This document shows positions 26,319 to 34,414 of a stretch of DNA of 64,000 bases, piece by piece; the first letter of the stretch is position 1, and each line of letters begins with the position of its first letter. The notes under the pieces were generated by a model. That model worked only from the letters and a program-made list of their open reading frames with translations, was not told the DNA's origin and searched no databases. Source of the stretch: a virus; IMG/VR virus record IMGVR_UViG_3300008259_000014, positions 38,311-102,310 of that record; one strand, 5' to 3'. Position numbers and translations under genes: made by a program.

Positions 26319-27635
26319 TTAAATATTTGTATAGCTAGATGGATTAATAAACAATCCATATAACTTTAATTTTGCAGAATTAGAAAGTCTGCTATTTTCG
26401 CTGCAAATTTTTTCCAAAAAATCTTTCAAATGAGACTCTCTGAAATCTTGACTCCTAAAGACTTCTTTTACCATTTCATAGGCATCATGCTGACCTTCTG
26501 CTTTTAAACAGATCTGAATAGCTTCGGCAATAATTGATGGATTATCTCTAATGTCTTTTTCAATCGCAATTAAATTTGCGCTTACTTTTGACAAGCCCTT
26601 CTTTAAGGAAGAAAAGGCAACCAAAGAGTGGCCGAATGGAATACCTACATTTCTCATTACAGTTGTGTCTGTAAGATCTCTTTGCATTCTTGATATTTGC
26701 AGCTTTCTACTCATAAACTCAAAAATAGAATTTGCAAATTCCAAATTACCCTCTGCATTCTCAAAATTTATTGGATTTATCTTCTGAGGCATTGTTGAAG
26801 ATCCAATTTCATTTTTTAAAGTCTCCATTTTCAAATATCCATAAGAATTATACATCCACATATCTCTTGAGAAATCTATAAGGATATTATTTATGTTGGC
26901 ACATATAGAGAACATTAATGCAAGCCAGTCATTACCGTCCACTTGTGTGGTAAGCTTGTGTCTTTGTATTTTATACATACCTACAAAGGTATCCATAAAA
27001 CTATCCCAATCTTCATCAGGATATGCAAAATAGTGCGCCGATAGGTTTCCTACCGCTCCTCCAAATTTTGCATAAATTTTATTATCAGAAAGAATTTTCA
27101 ACTGATTATCAAGCCTGTATGAATAAACTAGAAGTTCTTTCTTAAAAGATGTAACTACGGCTGGCTGTCCATGTGTTCTTGCCATCATAGGCAGGTCAAA
27201 CTTTTCATTTGCAATTTTTTCAATTAGATTTTTTAATGATTTAATTTCATTAATATAGCTTGGAATAAAACTTTCCATTGTAATGGATGTGGCAAGGCTG
27301 TTAATATCTTGGCTTGTTAAGCCAAAATGCAATAGAAATAAATACTTCTCATCTACAGCTTTACTAAGCTTTTCCTTTAGAGCATACTCTATGGCCTTAA
27401 TATCGTGATTCGTTTCCTTCTCAATTTTCTTTGCCAAAAGAACATCTGATTCTTCTATTTTTAAATCACAAATGACATCATTATCATACTTTATGTTAAA
27501 TTTATTAAGCAATGAAATAAAATAATCAAGCTCAATTTGTAACTTTAGATAAGTTAAGGATTCATCTGTAAAGAATGATTTTATCCACTTTGTATCTTCT
27601 GAGTATCTAGAATCTAATGGAGACAATGTATTCAT
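26319..27635 (-). CDS. purB: Adenylosuccinate lyase
   Basis: 438 residues of the fumarase/aspartase superfamily. The signature SSTMPQKINPINFENAEGN with catalytic Ser is clear; MARTHGQPAV carries the catalytic His, and HFGLTSQDIN is the N-terminal conserved region. It turns adenylosuccinate into AMP and fumarate (also SAICAR to AICAR in the host pathway). Normal length for PurB. Together with the purA-like gene at 497-1603 the phage encodes the entire IMP-to-AMP branch, although the two genes lie 25 kb apart. AGAGGATTGAT precedes the ATG. Confidence 0.93.
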   Translation of the reverse strand: MNTLSPLDSRYSEDTKWIKSFFTDESLTYLKLQIELDYFISLLNKFNIKYDNDVICDLKIEESDVLLAKKIEKETNHDIKAIEYALKEKLSKAVDEKYLFLLHFGLTSQDINSLATSITMESFIPSYINEIKSLKNLIEKIANEKFDLPMMARTHGQPAVVTSFKKELLVYSYRLDNQLKILSDNKIYAKFGGAVGNLSAHYFAYPDEDWDSFMDTFVGMYKIQRHKLTTQVDGNDWLALMFSICANINNILIDFSRDMWMYNSYGYLKMETLKNEIGSSTMPQKINPINFENAEGNLEFANSIFEFMSRKLQISRMQRDLTDTTVMRNVGIPFGHSLVAFSSLKKGLSKVSANLIAIEKDIRDNPSIIAEAIQICLKAEGQHDAYEMVKEVFRSQDFRESHLKDFLEKICSENSRLSNSAKLKLYGLFINPSSYTNI

Positions 27636-27636
27636 A

Positions 27637-27984
27637 TCAATCCTCTTTTTTAAATTTTGTCCTCCATATTTTTATATCTTCTAATATGGAGGTATTTTCT
27701 CGCCTATAATTACCTAAATGTCCAAAAAATAAATGACAATTTACGCCATATTTTTTAGACTCACATAGTGCTACAAGATTTGATAAATCCAATTCTAAAG
27801 ATGGATCTAAGTGAAAAGGCTTTATATGATGAACTTCTAGGCTATCTTTTCCGCCGCAAAATGCGCAAGTTGGATTTTCTTCCAGAAAAGACTTCCTTAC
27901 TGCTGGCCACTTACTTGATCTTTTATGCTTCCAGTCGTATTTATTATCAATTAATGATTCTTTTATTTTTTTTACAATAGCCAT
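27637..27984 (-). CDS. HNH endonuclease
   Basis: 115 residues. CAFCGG, LEVHHIKPF, DLSNLVALC and a last Cys form a zinc-supported HNH domain. Probably a free-standing homing endonuclease next to purB, or a packaging-type nicking enzyme. The start lacks an obvious ribosome site. Confidence 0.8.
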   Translation of the reverse strand: MAIVKKIKESLIDNKYDWKHKRSSKWPAVRKSFLEENPTCAFCGGKDSLEVHHIKPFHLDPSLELDLSNLVALCESKKYGVNCHLFFGHLGNYRRENTSILEDIKIWRTKFKKED

Positions 27985-28034
27985 ACTTAGGGCATTATAA
28001 TTAATATATTGCTACTAATATTATAAAGTTAACT

Positions 28035-28730
28035 ATGGATTCAGAAAAAAAAGAAACAATAAATAAGATTTTATCTATATTTGAGACAGGCAGAGTGCCA
28101 ACTACAGCGGCATATTCAACATGCTCGATACTTAGTGATGGGGCCGGCATTTCATATGGAAAACATCAATCAACTGATAAGTCTGGCACACTTGATCTTA
28201 TCTTTAACGCGTATTGCAAAGCTGGAGGAAAATACTCAGAACAGCTAAAGCCATACTCTACATACATTAGAGATAGCGCCTCTGCAAAATATAGCTCAAC
28301 AAAATCATCACCAGACTGGTGCAAAAAGCTAATAGAGCTTTTAAAGCTTGCTGGAACTGACCCTGTTATGCAACAGATTCAAGATGACATATTCGATTCT
28401 CATTACTGGAATCCTGCATTTGAACATTACAAAAAATGCGGACTACAAACAGCAATAGGTATGCTTGTACTTTACGATACAAGCATACATAGTGGAAGCG
28501 GAAATGTAAATATAATAAGAGGTAAATTCCCAGAAGTCCCACCTTCAATGGGTGGGAGTGAGCAAGCATGGATTAAAGCCTATGTTGCTGCAAGAAAGAA
28601 ATGGCTATTATCATCTCCAAATCCACTTGTTAGAAAAACAATATATAGAATGGAAGAATTTGAAAAGATAATGGCAAACAATAATTGGGATCTTACATCT
28701 CCGTTCTATGTTAGAGGTATAAAAATATAG
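28035..28730 (+). CDS. Chitosanase-like (GH46-like) lysin
   Basis: 231 residues. ISYGKHQSTDKSGTLDLI, LVLYDTSIHSG and AYVAARKKWLLSS resemble the chitosanase-type glycoside hydrolases used as lysins by several phages. The likely role is to cut the glycan chains of peptidoglycan. No signal peptide, so it would need a holin or be in the virion. It is a single plus-strand gene flanked by minus-strand genes. TATAATTAAT lies about 25-35 bases upstream. Confidence 0.65.
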   Translation: MDSEKKETINKILSIFETGRVPTTAAYSTCSILSDGAGISYGKHQSTDKSGTLDLIFNAYCKAGGKYSEQLKPYSTYIRDSASAKYSSTKSSPDWCKKLIELLKLAGTDPVMQQIQDDIFDSHYWNPAFEHYKKCGLQTAIGMLVLYDTSIHSGSGNVNIIRGKFPEVPPSMGGSEQAWIKAYVAARKKWLLSSPNPLVRKTIYRMEEFEKIMANNNWDLTSPFYVRGIKI

Positions 28731-28737
28731 CCGTCTG

Positions 28738-28814
28738 CAAACTGACGCTGTTCTGCTTTGCTTGCAATAAAAAAGGGGAAACAGCAAAAAACCTTTACCG
28801 GCTAATTTTATTAT
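28738..28814. other. Possible weak stem between lysin and clpP
   Basis: TAGCCG at 28738-28743 can pair with CGGCTA at 28809-28814 across the spacer between converging genes; GCTGTT and AACAGC inside can form a second arm. There is no strong T-tract, so a terminator function is uncertain. Confidence 0.25.
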
Positions 28815-29476
28815 ACTATAATGTCTGCAATTCCTAGCTTAACAGCCTCTTCTGCTGATAAATAAATATTTACTTTTTTATTTATCATTGACTTAAGCTT
28901 CTTTTCGGTCATGCTTGTTTCAGCAGACAATGCCCTAATATAGGCGCTCTGCATGAATTTGATCTCTTCCATTTCATTCTCAATATCATGGATTGATCCC
29001 TGACTTCCAGCCATAACAGAGTGAATCATTACTCTGCAATTAGCTCCAATCTTTCTTTTACCTTTTGTTCCACTTGCCAATAGCAGAACACCTGCTGACA
29101 TAACTTTTCCTAATCCAAAAGTTACAATATCACACTTCTCTCTAACAACTCGCATTACATCGTAAAGGGCAAACATATCATCTGCATTTCCGCCAGGGGT
29201 AGAAACCAACATTTCGATTGGCCTGATTTTTCTATCAGCTTCTGGTAGCTCTACAGTATCTTTTTCTGCGTTTAATGCTGAGGGCTCCGACATATCAATT
29301 AAGGCACCAATTAGTTGCGATACCTTACCCTCCTCAATCTCTCCATATAGACCAAGAAGTCTAAGCTCCTCATCTCTTGGCAGAATTACTCCGCCGCCAG
29401 AATCTGGTGATGAATCTTCATCACCCTCTTCGTCATGGCCATGATCATCAACTTTTACACCTTTCTTTAATTTCAT
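28811..29476 (-). CDS. clpP: ClpP-like serine protease
   Basis: 221 residues of the ClpP family. GKVMSAGVLLLASG holds the catalytic Ser, CRVMIHSV the His, and the closing SAEEAVKLGIADIIV is typical. The position of the third catalytic residue (Asp in ERDRFLSA of E. coli) reads VNIYLSA here, an Asn. STPGGNADD is the conserved oxyanion-side loop. The N-terminal 30 residues are charged and unlike a host ClpP. It may process capsid proteins or act with a host Clp ATPase. GGAGTAAAG precedes the ATG. Confidence 0.85.
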   Translation of the reverse strand: MKLKKGVKVDDHGHDEEGDEDSSPDSGGGVILPRDEELRLLGLYGEIEEGKVSQLIGALIDMSEPSALNAEKDTVELPEADRKIRPIEMLVSTPGGNADDMFALYDVMRVVREKCDIVTFGLGKVMSAGVLLLASGTKGKRKIGANCRVMIHSVMAGSQGSIHDIENEMEEIKFMQSAYIRALSAETSMTEKKLKSMINKKVNIYLSAEEAVKLGIADIIV

Positions 29477-29487
29477 CTTTACTCCAA

Positions 29488-30042
29488 TTATTTTTGATCT
29501 TTGCTGGCAACCATCTCTATATATCTATCTAGATACCATCTAGCTTTCTTTAAATCTTCTAACTCTGAGTTTTTCTTTCCTGCTCTTAAAATATACTTAA
29601 GAACGTTTCCAATATGGAAAGAAAGATTTAGTGCTTCAATAATTTTTATTACTTCATATGGATTACTTGCACCACCGTAATGATCTGGATGGTTTACCAT
29701 CTCAGATTTTGTTTCCTTAACCTCAATTTTCAAACCTACATTGCTAGACAAATCTGCCTCCAGTTTTAACATCTCGTTAAAGTTTTCTTTTTCGTACCCG
29801 TACATTATAAACCTGGATAACATGAAGTCAACAAAAAATAACTCGTAGCTCACAAATGCTAGTTTATTAGCACTATTCGAGGCAATTGTAAACAAATCAA
29901 TTGATAAAACTCTTGAAAGAAAAATATCATCTACTTCTTTTGTCAAGAAGATAGTTCCATTTCCCTCATCATCAAAATACCTTGAACTTTGGTAATCTCC
30001 TTCTATCAGGAATGGGTGAATTCCTTTTTTTATTTTATACAT
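29488..30042 (-). CDS. DUF3310-containing protein
   Basis: 184 residues. The C-terminus has VNHPDHYGGASNPYEVIKII, HIGNVLKYILRAGKK and KARWYLDRYIE, which is the DUF3310 domain of phage proteins, of unknown function. The N-terminal 110 residues match nothing I recognise. It overlaps the preceding gene by eight bases. Confidence 0.8.
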   Translation of the reverse strand: MYKIKKGIHPFLIEGDYQSSRYFDDEGNGTIFLTKEVDDIFLSRVLSIDLFTIASNSANKLAFVSYELFFVDFMLSRFIMYGYEKENFNEMLKLEADLSSNVGLKIEVKETKSEMVNHPDHYGGASNPYEVIKIIEALNLSFHIGNVLKYILRAGKKNSELEDLKKARWYLDRYIEMVASKDQK

Positions 30043-30400
30043 CTTTTGTATGCCTTAAGACTACACTTGCTATATTCCTTAGAACATCTGAATCATTTTC
30101 AGATCCTCCAGAGGCTTTGCTAAAAGCTTCCTCAAAAGTATCACCATCTTCGATATCCAGATATTGAGATCCTAAAGCTTTTAAGTCTTCTGACTTTTCA
30201 ATATTTGATCCTAAAACTAGCAATATCTCATCTGCACTAATAGCCGGCATTATTTCAGCCAGCTTACTATAAACGACTTCGTAATTAGCCAAATCTATCT
30301 GATCAGATTCTGACTGTGAGATTTTTATAATCCTGTTTATGCTATATTCTGCATTTGTATTTTTAAGTGCAGCTTTTAGTTTTATTAATTCTTTAATCAT
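30035..30400 (-). CDS. Unknown acidic helical protein
   Basis: 121 residues, acidic, mostly helical. Follows the sigma-factor gene by 24 bases. No motif recognised. Confidence 0.55.
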   Translation of the reverse strand: MIKELIKLKAALKNTNAEYSINRIIKISQSESDQIDLANYEVVYSKLAEIMPAISADEILLVLGSNIEKSEDLKALGSQYLDIEDGDTFEEAFSKASGGSENDSDVLRNIASVVLRHTKDV

Positions 30401-30424
30401 AATAGGCTTATAAAAATTAGTATA

Positions 30425-31276
30425 TCAATACTCTCTTACTTCAAACTCTCTGCCTAGAAATTTCTTAAGACGATCAAGAGCTCTAATTTCAAGCTTTCTA
30501 ACCCATTCTCTTGACATGTGAAGTCTTTTTCCAAGACTTCTCAAAGTCTCTGGCTCACCAGATAGATATCTTGCCTTTATAATTTCCTTCTCATCTTCCG
30601 GCAAAGCCTCGATGCCATCGAAAAGAAGAGTCATGTACTCATCTTCCGATGAGATCTTGAACATTGATTCTATGCTTTTTGCATCATCAGAGATTGTATC
30701 TTGAAGCTTCGTAGTCTTCTCCCCATCTCCTTGTAGGACAGGCTTATCAAGCTCTACACTATAACCGTGTAGAGCTATCATCATCTGATCTACTTCTTCT
30801 ACTTTCACACCTACAATTTCTGCGATCTTCTCATTTAGAGATCTTCCATCTAAGCCCATCGACTCTGCTTGCGCCTTTGCCTTTGCCATATTTGCAAACA
30901 AAGCCCTGCTGCCAGTGGTAGATCCAAGCTTAATGATAGATTTGTTTGACATAACAAACTTCTTTATATAAGCATTTATCCACCACCCCGCATAGGTTAT
31001 GAACACTGCGTCTAGCTTTTGACTGTCAAACTTGGCAGCAGCTTGCAATAGACCCGCAAGACCTTCCTGTAGGAGGTCTTCATACATTATATTAGGATTA
31101 GAGAGGCTTGCTTTTTTAGCCTGAGAAACTACTAGCCTCATATTAGATAGAATTAGCTTGTCTAGATACTTTTTATCTCCTGTTTCTTTCCACTTTTCAA
31201 ATAGATTAAATTGATCTTCGTGTGATAAAACCTTGTAGTTCTTACAAGCATTATCAACGAGGTCATACGTGCTCAT
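30425..31276 (-). CDS. Sigma-70 family factor, RpoH-like
   Basis: 283 residues. Region 2 is clear: LILSNMRLVVSQAKK, YEDLLQEGLAGLLQAAAKFD and ITYAGWWINAYIKKFVMSN; region 4 ends with TLRSLGKRLHMSREWVRKLE followed by IRALDRLKK, a helix-turn-helix. Length and layout match sigma-32 (RpoH) rather than the T4 gp55 type. It would direct RNA polymerase to a subset of phage promoters; which of the repeated promoter types it reads is not known. Its ATG overlaps the small acidic gene before it. Confidence 0.9.
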   Translation of the reverse strand: MSTYDLVDNACKNYKVLSHEDQFNLFEKWKETGDKKYLDKLILSNMRLVVSQAKKASLSNPNIMYEDLLQEGLAGLLQAAAKFDSQKLDAVFITYAGWWINAYIKKFVMSNKSIIKLGSTTGSRALFANMAKAKAQAESMGLDGRSLNEKIAEIVGVKVEEVDQMMIALHGYSVELDKPVLQGDGEKTTKLQDTISDDAKSIESMFKISSEDEYMTLLFDGIEALPEDEKEIIKARYLSGEPETLRSLGKRLHMSREWVRKLEIRALDRLKKFLGREFEVREY

Positions 31277-31500
31277 TTAATTCTATCTCCACTCTTCTTA
31301 ATTGAATTATCAATCTTAATTCTTTGCTTATCGAATGTTACAGAATCCTGCATGTCATCCCATTCATCGCCAAAATCTTCATCATCTTCCATCAAGGAAT
31401 CATTAATATACATGTCTTCCTCGTTTGGATGGAACTTACTTGAACCCTTTTTTGTGGGCACAGTATTCATTGAAGATCTCGAATATGACTTATTTCGCAT
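31273..31500 (-). CDS. Small acidic protein before sigma gene
   Basis: 75 residues: basic N-terminus, Asp/Glu-rich middle (about 28-50), basic end. Coupled to the sigma gene by ATGA. It could be a partner of the sigma factor, but nothing shows this apart from position. Confidence 0.5.
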   Translation of the reverse strand: MRNKSYSRSSMNTVPTKKGSSKFHPNEEDMYINDSLMEDDEDFGDEWDDMQDSVTFDKQRIKIDNSIKKSGDRIK

Positions 31501-31503
31501 TAC

Positions 31504-31710
31504 TTAACTTTTCTCCCTAATAAATGTTATTGTTATTGTATTATCTGAATTAATTAACTTTGGACCAACTTTTGTCTTATATTTATCAACAGGATACTGC
31601 TTTAAAAATGTTTTTTTAAAGTCATCAATTTGATATTGATATCCTGTGACACAAGTAATTACTTGTGTCTTGCTTTGCTCAATCCAATTTATTCTAAAAC
31701 TATCTGACAT
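31504..31710 (-). CDS. Small unknown protein
   Basis: 68 residues, predicted beta-rich (TQVITCVTGYQYQI, NTITITFI). No motif. Lies three bases before the next gene. Confidence 0.5.
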   Translation of the reverse strand: MSDSFRINWIEQSKTQVITCVTGYQYQIDDFKKTFLKQYPVDKYKTKVGPKLINSDNTITITFIREKS

Positions 31711-31719
31711 TTAAACCTC

Positions 31720-31908
31720 CTAAGTCTTTTGCAAAGTTCTTGAGGAGTCTAAAATCTTAGACCATAAACCATCCCAGGTTTTGTCTTCCAGACATAATGA
31801 TTTTTTATGAAGAATAGCTATAAAAATATCGCTAACCTCATCTTCAAAGACTTCCCACTCTAAATTTGCAAATCTTCTAACTGATAAAAACTTTATATTT
31901 GTAGTCAT
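31720..31908 (-). CDS. Small unknown protein
   Basis: 62 residues starting MTTNIKFLSVRRFANLEWEV. ATG 31908 has GGAG five bases upstream; a longer in-frame start at 31980 would run through the large hairpin at 31921-31960 and is rejected. Confidence 0.5.
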   Translation of the reverse strand: MTTNIKFLSVRRFANLEWEVFEDEVSDIFIAILHKKSLCLEDKTWDGLWSKILDSSRTLQKT

Positions 31909-31920
31909 AGCATCTCCATA

Positions 31921-31960
31921 CATAGGTAGCGCACACGCGCATGTGTGTATGCTACCTATG
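31921..31960 (-). promoter_or_regulatory. 40-base near-perfect hairpin in leader
   Basis: CATAGGTAGC at 31921-31930 pairs perfectly with GCTACCTATG at 31951-31960, and the interior CACAC/GTGTG arms extend the stem. It lies directly before the ribosome site of the 31720-31908 gene and after the stop of the 31991-32443 gene. No T-tract, so a translational or mRNA-stability role is more likely than termination. Confidence 0.6.
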
Positions 31961-31990
31961 CAGACGGTGTAATTCAACAAATATAAAGTT

Positions 31991-32443
31991 TTATGTTTGC
32001 TGTTTAAAAATTATCTTTTTAAGAGGACGCTCACCATGTCCAAGCCAACCATAAAATGGCATATCTTGAAGATAATCTTGTAATGTTGGAATCTTTCCCA
32101 TGTCTTGGATGATATGTTCTTCTGCAATTGTACGCACAGATATGGAAACATCATCTGAATTTCTAATTACAGTTCCAGATTTATTTCTAGCTAAACTAAG
32201 AATATCTGCAACCTCATCTTCTGTCCATCCCCACTTTTCTTTTAGTGAGTCAAGCTTTACATGATCTACTCCAAATACTTTTTCTGCAATAAATGGACCA
32301 AGAGTATTATGCAGAATGGCTCTATGCCTAGTGTCAGCATAGGCAATCTTTGACATATCAAGAAATTCATGAATTTCTTGATAATCAGAGGGTTTTCCGC
32401 CATGCTCTCTTGCTGATACAGATGCGTGAATAAATCCTTTCAT
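31991..32443 (-). CDS. DUF6915-like protein
   Basis: 150 residues. HASVSAREHGGKPSDYQEIH, DTRHRAILHNTLGPFIAEKVFG, SVRTIAEEHIIQDMGKIPTL and LQDYLQDM match a conserved phage and bacterial family (DUF6915-like) with several invariant His residues. Function unknown. Confidence 0.6.
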   Translation of the reverse strand: MKGFIHASVSAREHGGKPSDYQEIHEFLDMSKIAYADTRHRAILHNTLGPFIAEKVFGVDHVKLDSLKEKWGWTEDEVADILSLARNKSGTVIRNSDDVSISVRTIAEEHIIQDMGKIPTLQDYLQDMPFYGWLGHGERPLKKIIFKQQT

Positions 32444-32446
32444 TTT

Positions 32447-32872
32447 TCAAGCAACCAAGACAACTTCTGTAACTTCAAAAAGCTTAAAATCTGCCTGGTC
32501 TGCAAATTCAATATAAAAATCATCTGGTGCATCTACAACTGTGTTTTTTCCAATAGTAGTAGGATACATAATGTCATTATATCCTTCTTTAAATTCTATA
32601 TTATAGATATTTTTACACTTAGCAATCCAAAGAGGGTCCAAATCAAAACATTCATTTCCGCCATATGTCATATGAGATTCTACATAACCTAATGAGTCCT
32701 TCTCAAATCTTTCTCTCATTGCTGCGGCTGTCTTTTTCTGTGCCGAAATAATGGCTAAATCATAATCCGTATAAGCTTCAGTGGCAGCTCCTCCACCACT
32801 GCCACTTCTATAGTAGTATTCGTCATTATATTCCCATCCAAGCTCATTAATTATATACATCTTTGCTTTCAT
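32447..32872 (-). CDS. Tandem paralogue 2, unknown
   Basis: 141 residues, paralogous with its neighbour: both begin MYII/MYLI...ELGWEY(N/D)D-YY, have W-A(K)C-(N/T)KYNI(E/K)F, and end with DDFYIEF...FEVTEVVLVA or a close match. Its ATG overlaps the neighbour's stop by ATGA. Function unknown. Confidence 0.6.
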   Translation of the reverse strand: MKAKMYIINELGWEYNDEYYYRSGSGGGAATEAYTDYDLAIISAQKKTAAAMRERFEKDSLGYVESHMTYGGNECFDLDPLWIAKCKNIYNIEFKEGYNDIMYPTTIGKNTVVDAPDDFYIEFADQADFKLFEVTEVVLVA

Positions 32873-33273
32873 GCCACCACCTCAATTTCAACGATTTCAT
32901 AAAATCTAATATCACATTGATCAATAAACTCAAGATAAAAAGAATCAGGAGTTAATTCAGCTACCGAGTCTTTTCTTCCAACTGTATAAGGAATGTGCTC
33001 TTCTGTAAATTTAATGTTATATTTTGTTTCGCACTCAGCAGCCCAATCCTCATCAAGAATTGGGCGATCATAGTTAGCTGTAAAATTTGAAACAAAACTA
33101 GCAGACGATTGCAATAATCCGCTTCTTACATGCTTTACAGTCAATCTTTCAAGACCCATCTCTGCCAACTCAAGCATAGTATAGATCTCTACTGGAATAG
33201 TACTATCTGTTTTAAAATAGTAGTTATCATCATATTCCCAGCCTAACTCCACAATTAGATACATACTTCCCAT
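32869..33273 (-). CDS. Tandem paralogue 1, unknown
   Basis: 134 residues. Paralogue of the 32447-32872 product, with the shared ELGWEYDDNYYF start and DSFYLEF...YEIVEIEVVA end. No motif of known function. Confidence 0.6.
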   Translation of the reverse strand: MGSMYLIVELGWEYDDNYYFKTDSTIPVEIYTMLELAEMGLERLTVKHVRSGLLQSSASFVSNFTANYDRPILDEDWAAECETKYNIKFTEEHIPYTVGRKDSVAELTPDSFYLEFIDQCDIRFYEIVEIEVVA

Positions 33274-33280
33274 AAAACCT

Positions 33281-33700
33281 CTACATTATTACTGGTGTTT
33301 TGAAAATTTTAAAAAAATCTGGCATAAATTTATTTGCAAAAGCATTAAGAAATTTTCTACTTGGAATATCTATTTTTTTATCATTATAAGCTTCTACCAA
33401 TAGATCGTAGGCATCAGACACTATAAAGCTTCCACAGTGAAATTCTTTTAGAATAAAATCATATTTTTCTTTGGAATTATTTTGCAAAAGAAAATAATCA
33501 AATTCTATTAGAGAAGAATAGTCCATATATTCTTGTGTATCACACAAATATTTCATTTCAGAATTGTCGAAATCAGATTTTAGAGCCTCATATATTAGCT
33601 CGTCAGCAACTTGCCTTGCAACATCTTCATCTGAAAAGATCCCAATGGGACACCCTACACCATAAACTGGATTCGTTATCACATACGCATAAGCTCCCAT
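33281..33700 (-). CDS. Unknown 139-residue protein
   Basis: Starts MGAYAYVITNPVYG at ATG 33700, inside the 3' end of the deaminase-like gene (22-base overlap), with GGATGG upstream; a TTG twelve bases earlier is an alternative. Predicted alpha/beta, no recognised motif. Confidence 0.55.
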   Translation of the reverse strand: MGAYAYVITNPVYGVGCPIGIFSDEDVARQVADELIYEALKSDFDNSEMKYLCDTQEYMDYSSLIEFDYFLLQNNSKEKYDFILKEFHCGSFIVSDAYDLLVEAYNDKKIDIPSRKFLNAFANKFMPDFFKIFKTPVIM

Positions 33701-34059
33701 TTTCCATCCCAATTTGTATAATACACTTTTTTAATGCCATACTTTTTAATAAAGTGCTGGCAGTATTTGCATGGGCGAGCCATAGTAGGCTTTCCGCCAT
33801 GTGCGGTAAATCTGGCGACATAAATCTCAGTCACCTTCTCACCCTTTAGAGCCCTTATCAAATCCATTTCGGCGTGCATGTGATAGCCCGTGGAGCCATC
33901 ACTATACTTTCTTCCAAACTTTGCGGAGCACTTCTCGGAATTAACGCCGTAAATGTATGACTTTCCCTTTCTTGCCCAGGCCGCAAGATGAAAGACATGA
34001 TTATTCTTAAGAGCTAGATTGACTGCCTGGTTAGGATAGTACACAGTCCATACGGACAC
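33679..34059 (-). CDS. Cytidine/dCMP deaminase-like protein
   Basis: 126 residues. YHMHAEMDLI has the HAE motif and RPCKYCQHFI the PCxxC zinc ligands of the deaminase superfamily. It differs clearly from the dCMP deaminase at 18892-19305, so it may act on another nucleoside or nucleic-acid base. The start is GTG 34059 after GGGGAA; a leader hairpin (GGTGGGC/GCCCACC) lies just upstream of the ribosome site, downstream of the promoter at 34092-34119. Confidence 0.75.
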   Translation of the reverse strand: MSVWTVYYPNQAVNLALKNNHVFHLAAWARKGKSYIYGVNSEKCSAKFGRKYSDGSTGYHMHAEMDLIRALKGEKVTEIYVARFTAHGGKPTMARPCKYCQHFIKKYGIKKVYYTNWDGKWELMRM

Positions 34060-34063
34060 TTCC

Positions 34064-34119
34064 CCTTTTGGTGGGCCTTCTTGCCCACCAACCTATAATC
34101 GGAATAAAACCCGGATCAC
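34064..34119 (-). promoter_or_regulatory. Promoter GTGATCC-15-TATAGG plus leader hairpin
   Basis: The minus strand has an A-tract, GTGATCC (113-119 of this kilobase block, 34113-34119), 15 bases, then TATAGG (34092-34097). The leader forms a 7-bp GGTGGGC/GCCCACC hairpin. Same layout as the promoters near 41.1, 47.0, 50.3 and 56.9 kb. Confidence 0.6.
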
Positions 34120-34126
34120 CTTTTTT

Positions 34127-34414
34127 TTAATCCTCGATAATCTGGATTGTAAGGTCGTCCACTCCGGCAATCACTCTGTGCCATGAATTCTTTGGAATAA
34201 AAAACTCCATACCAACAGTCATCTTTATTGGCATAGAATTATCCATTTGATAGAACCAATTAGTTCCGCTTAAAACTTTTATTACTCGATCTTTTTCATC
34301 CCTATGCCACTTCAGCTCATCTAGTGGGACATGCCTAGAAAAAGATCGAGTAATTACATTGTTATTAGTACTTTGATGGTACGGCCTACCATCTTCCTTC
34401 AAAGGATAGTCCAA
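34127..34414 (-). CDS. Cupin-like protein
   Basis: 95 residues. LKWHRDEKDRVIKVLSG and GMEFFIPKNSWHRVIAG give the two cupin motifs with His/Glu/His-type metal ligands. Such small cupins are common in phages; the substrate is unknown. The start is TTG 34414 with AAGGAG four bases upstream, overlapping the preceding gene. Confidence 0.7.
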   Translation of the reverse strand: MDYPLKEDGRPYHQSTNNNVITRSFSRHVPLDELKWHRDEKDRVIKVLSGTNWFYQMDNSMPIKMTVGMEFFIPKNSWHRVIAGVDDLTIQIIED

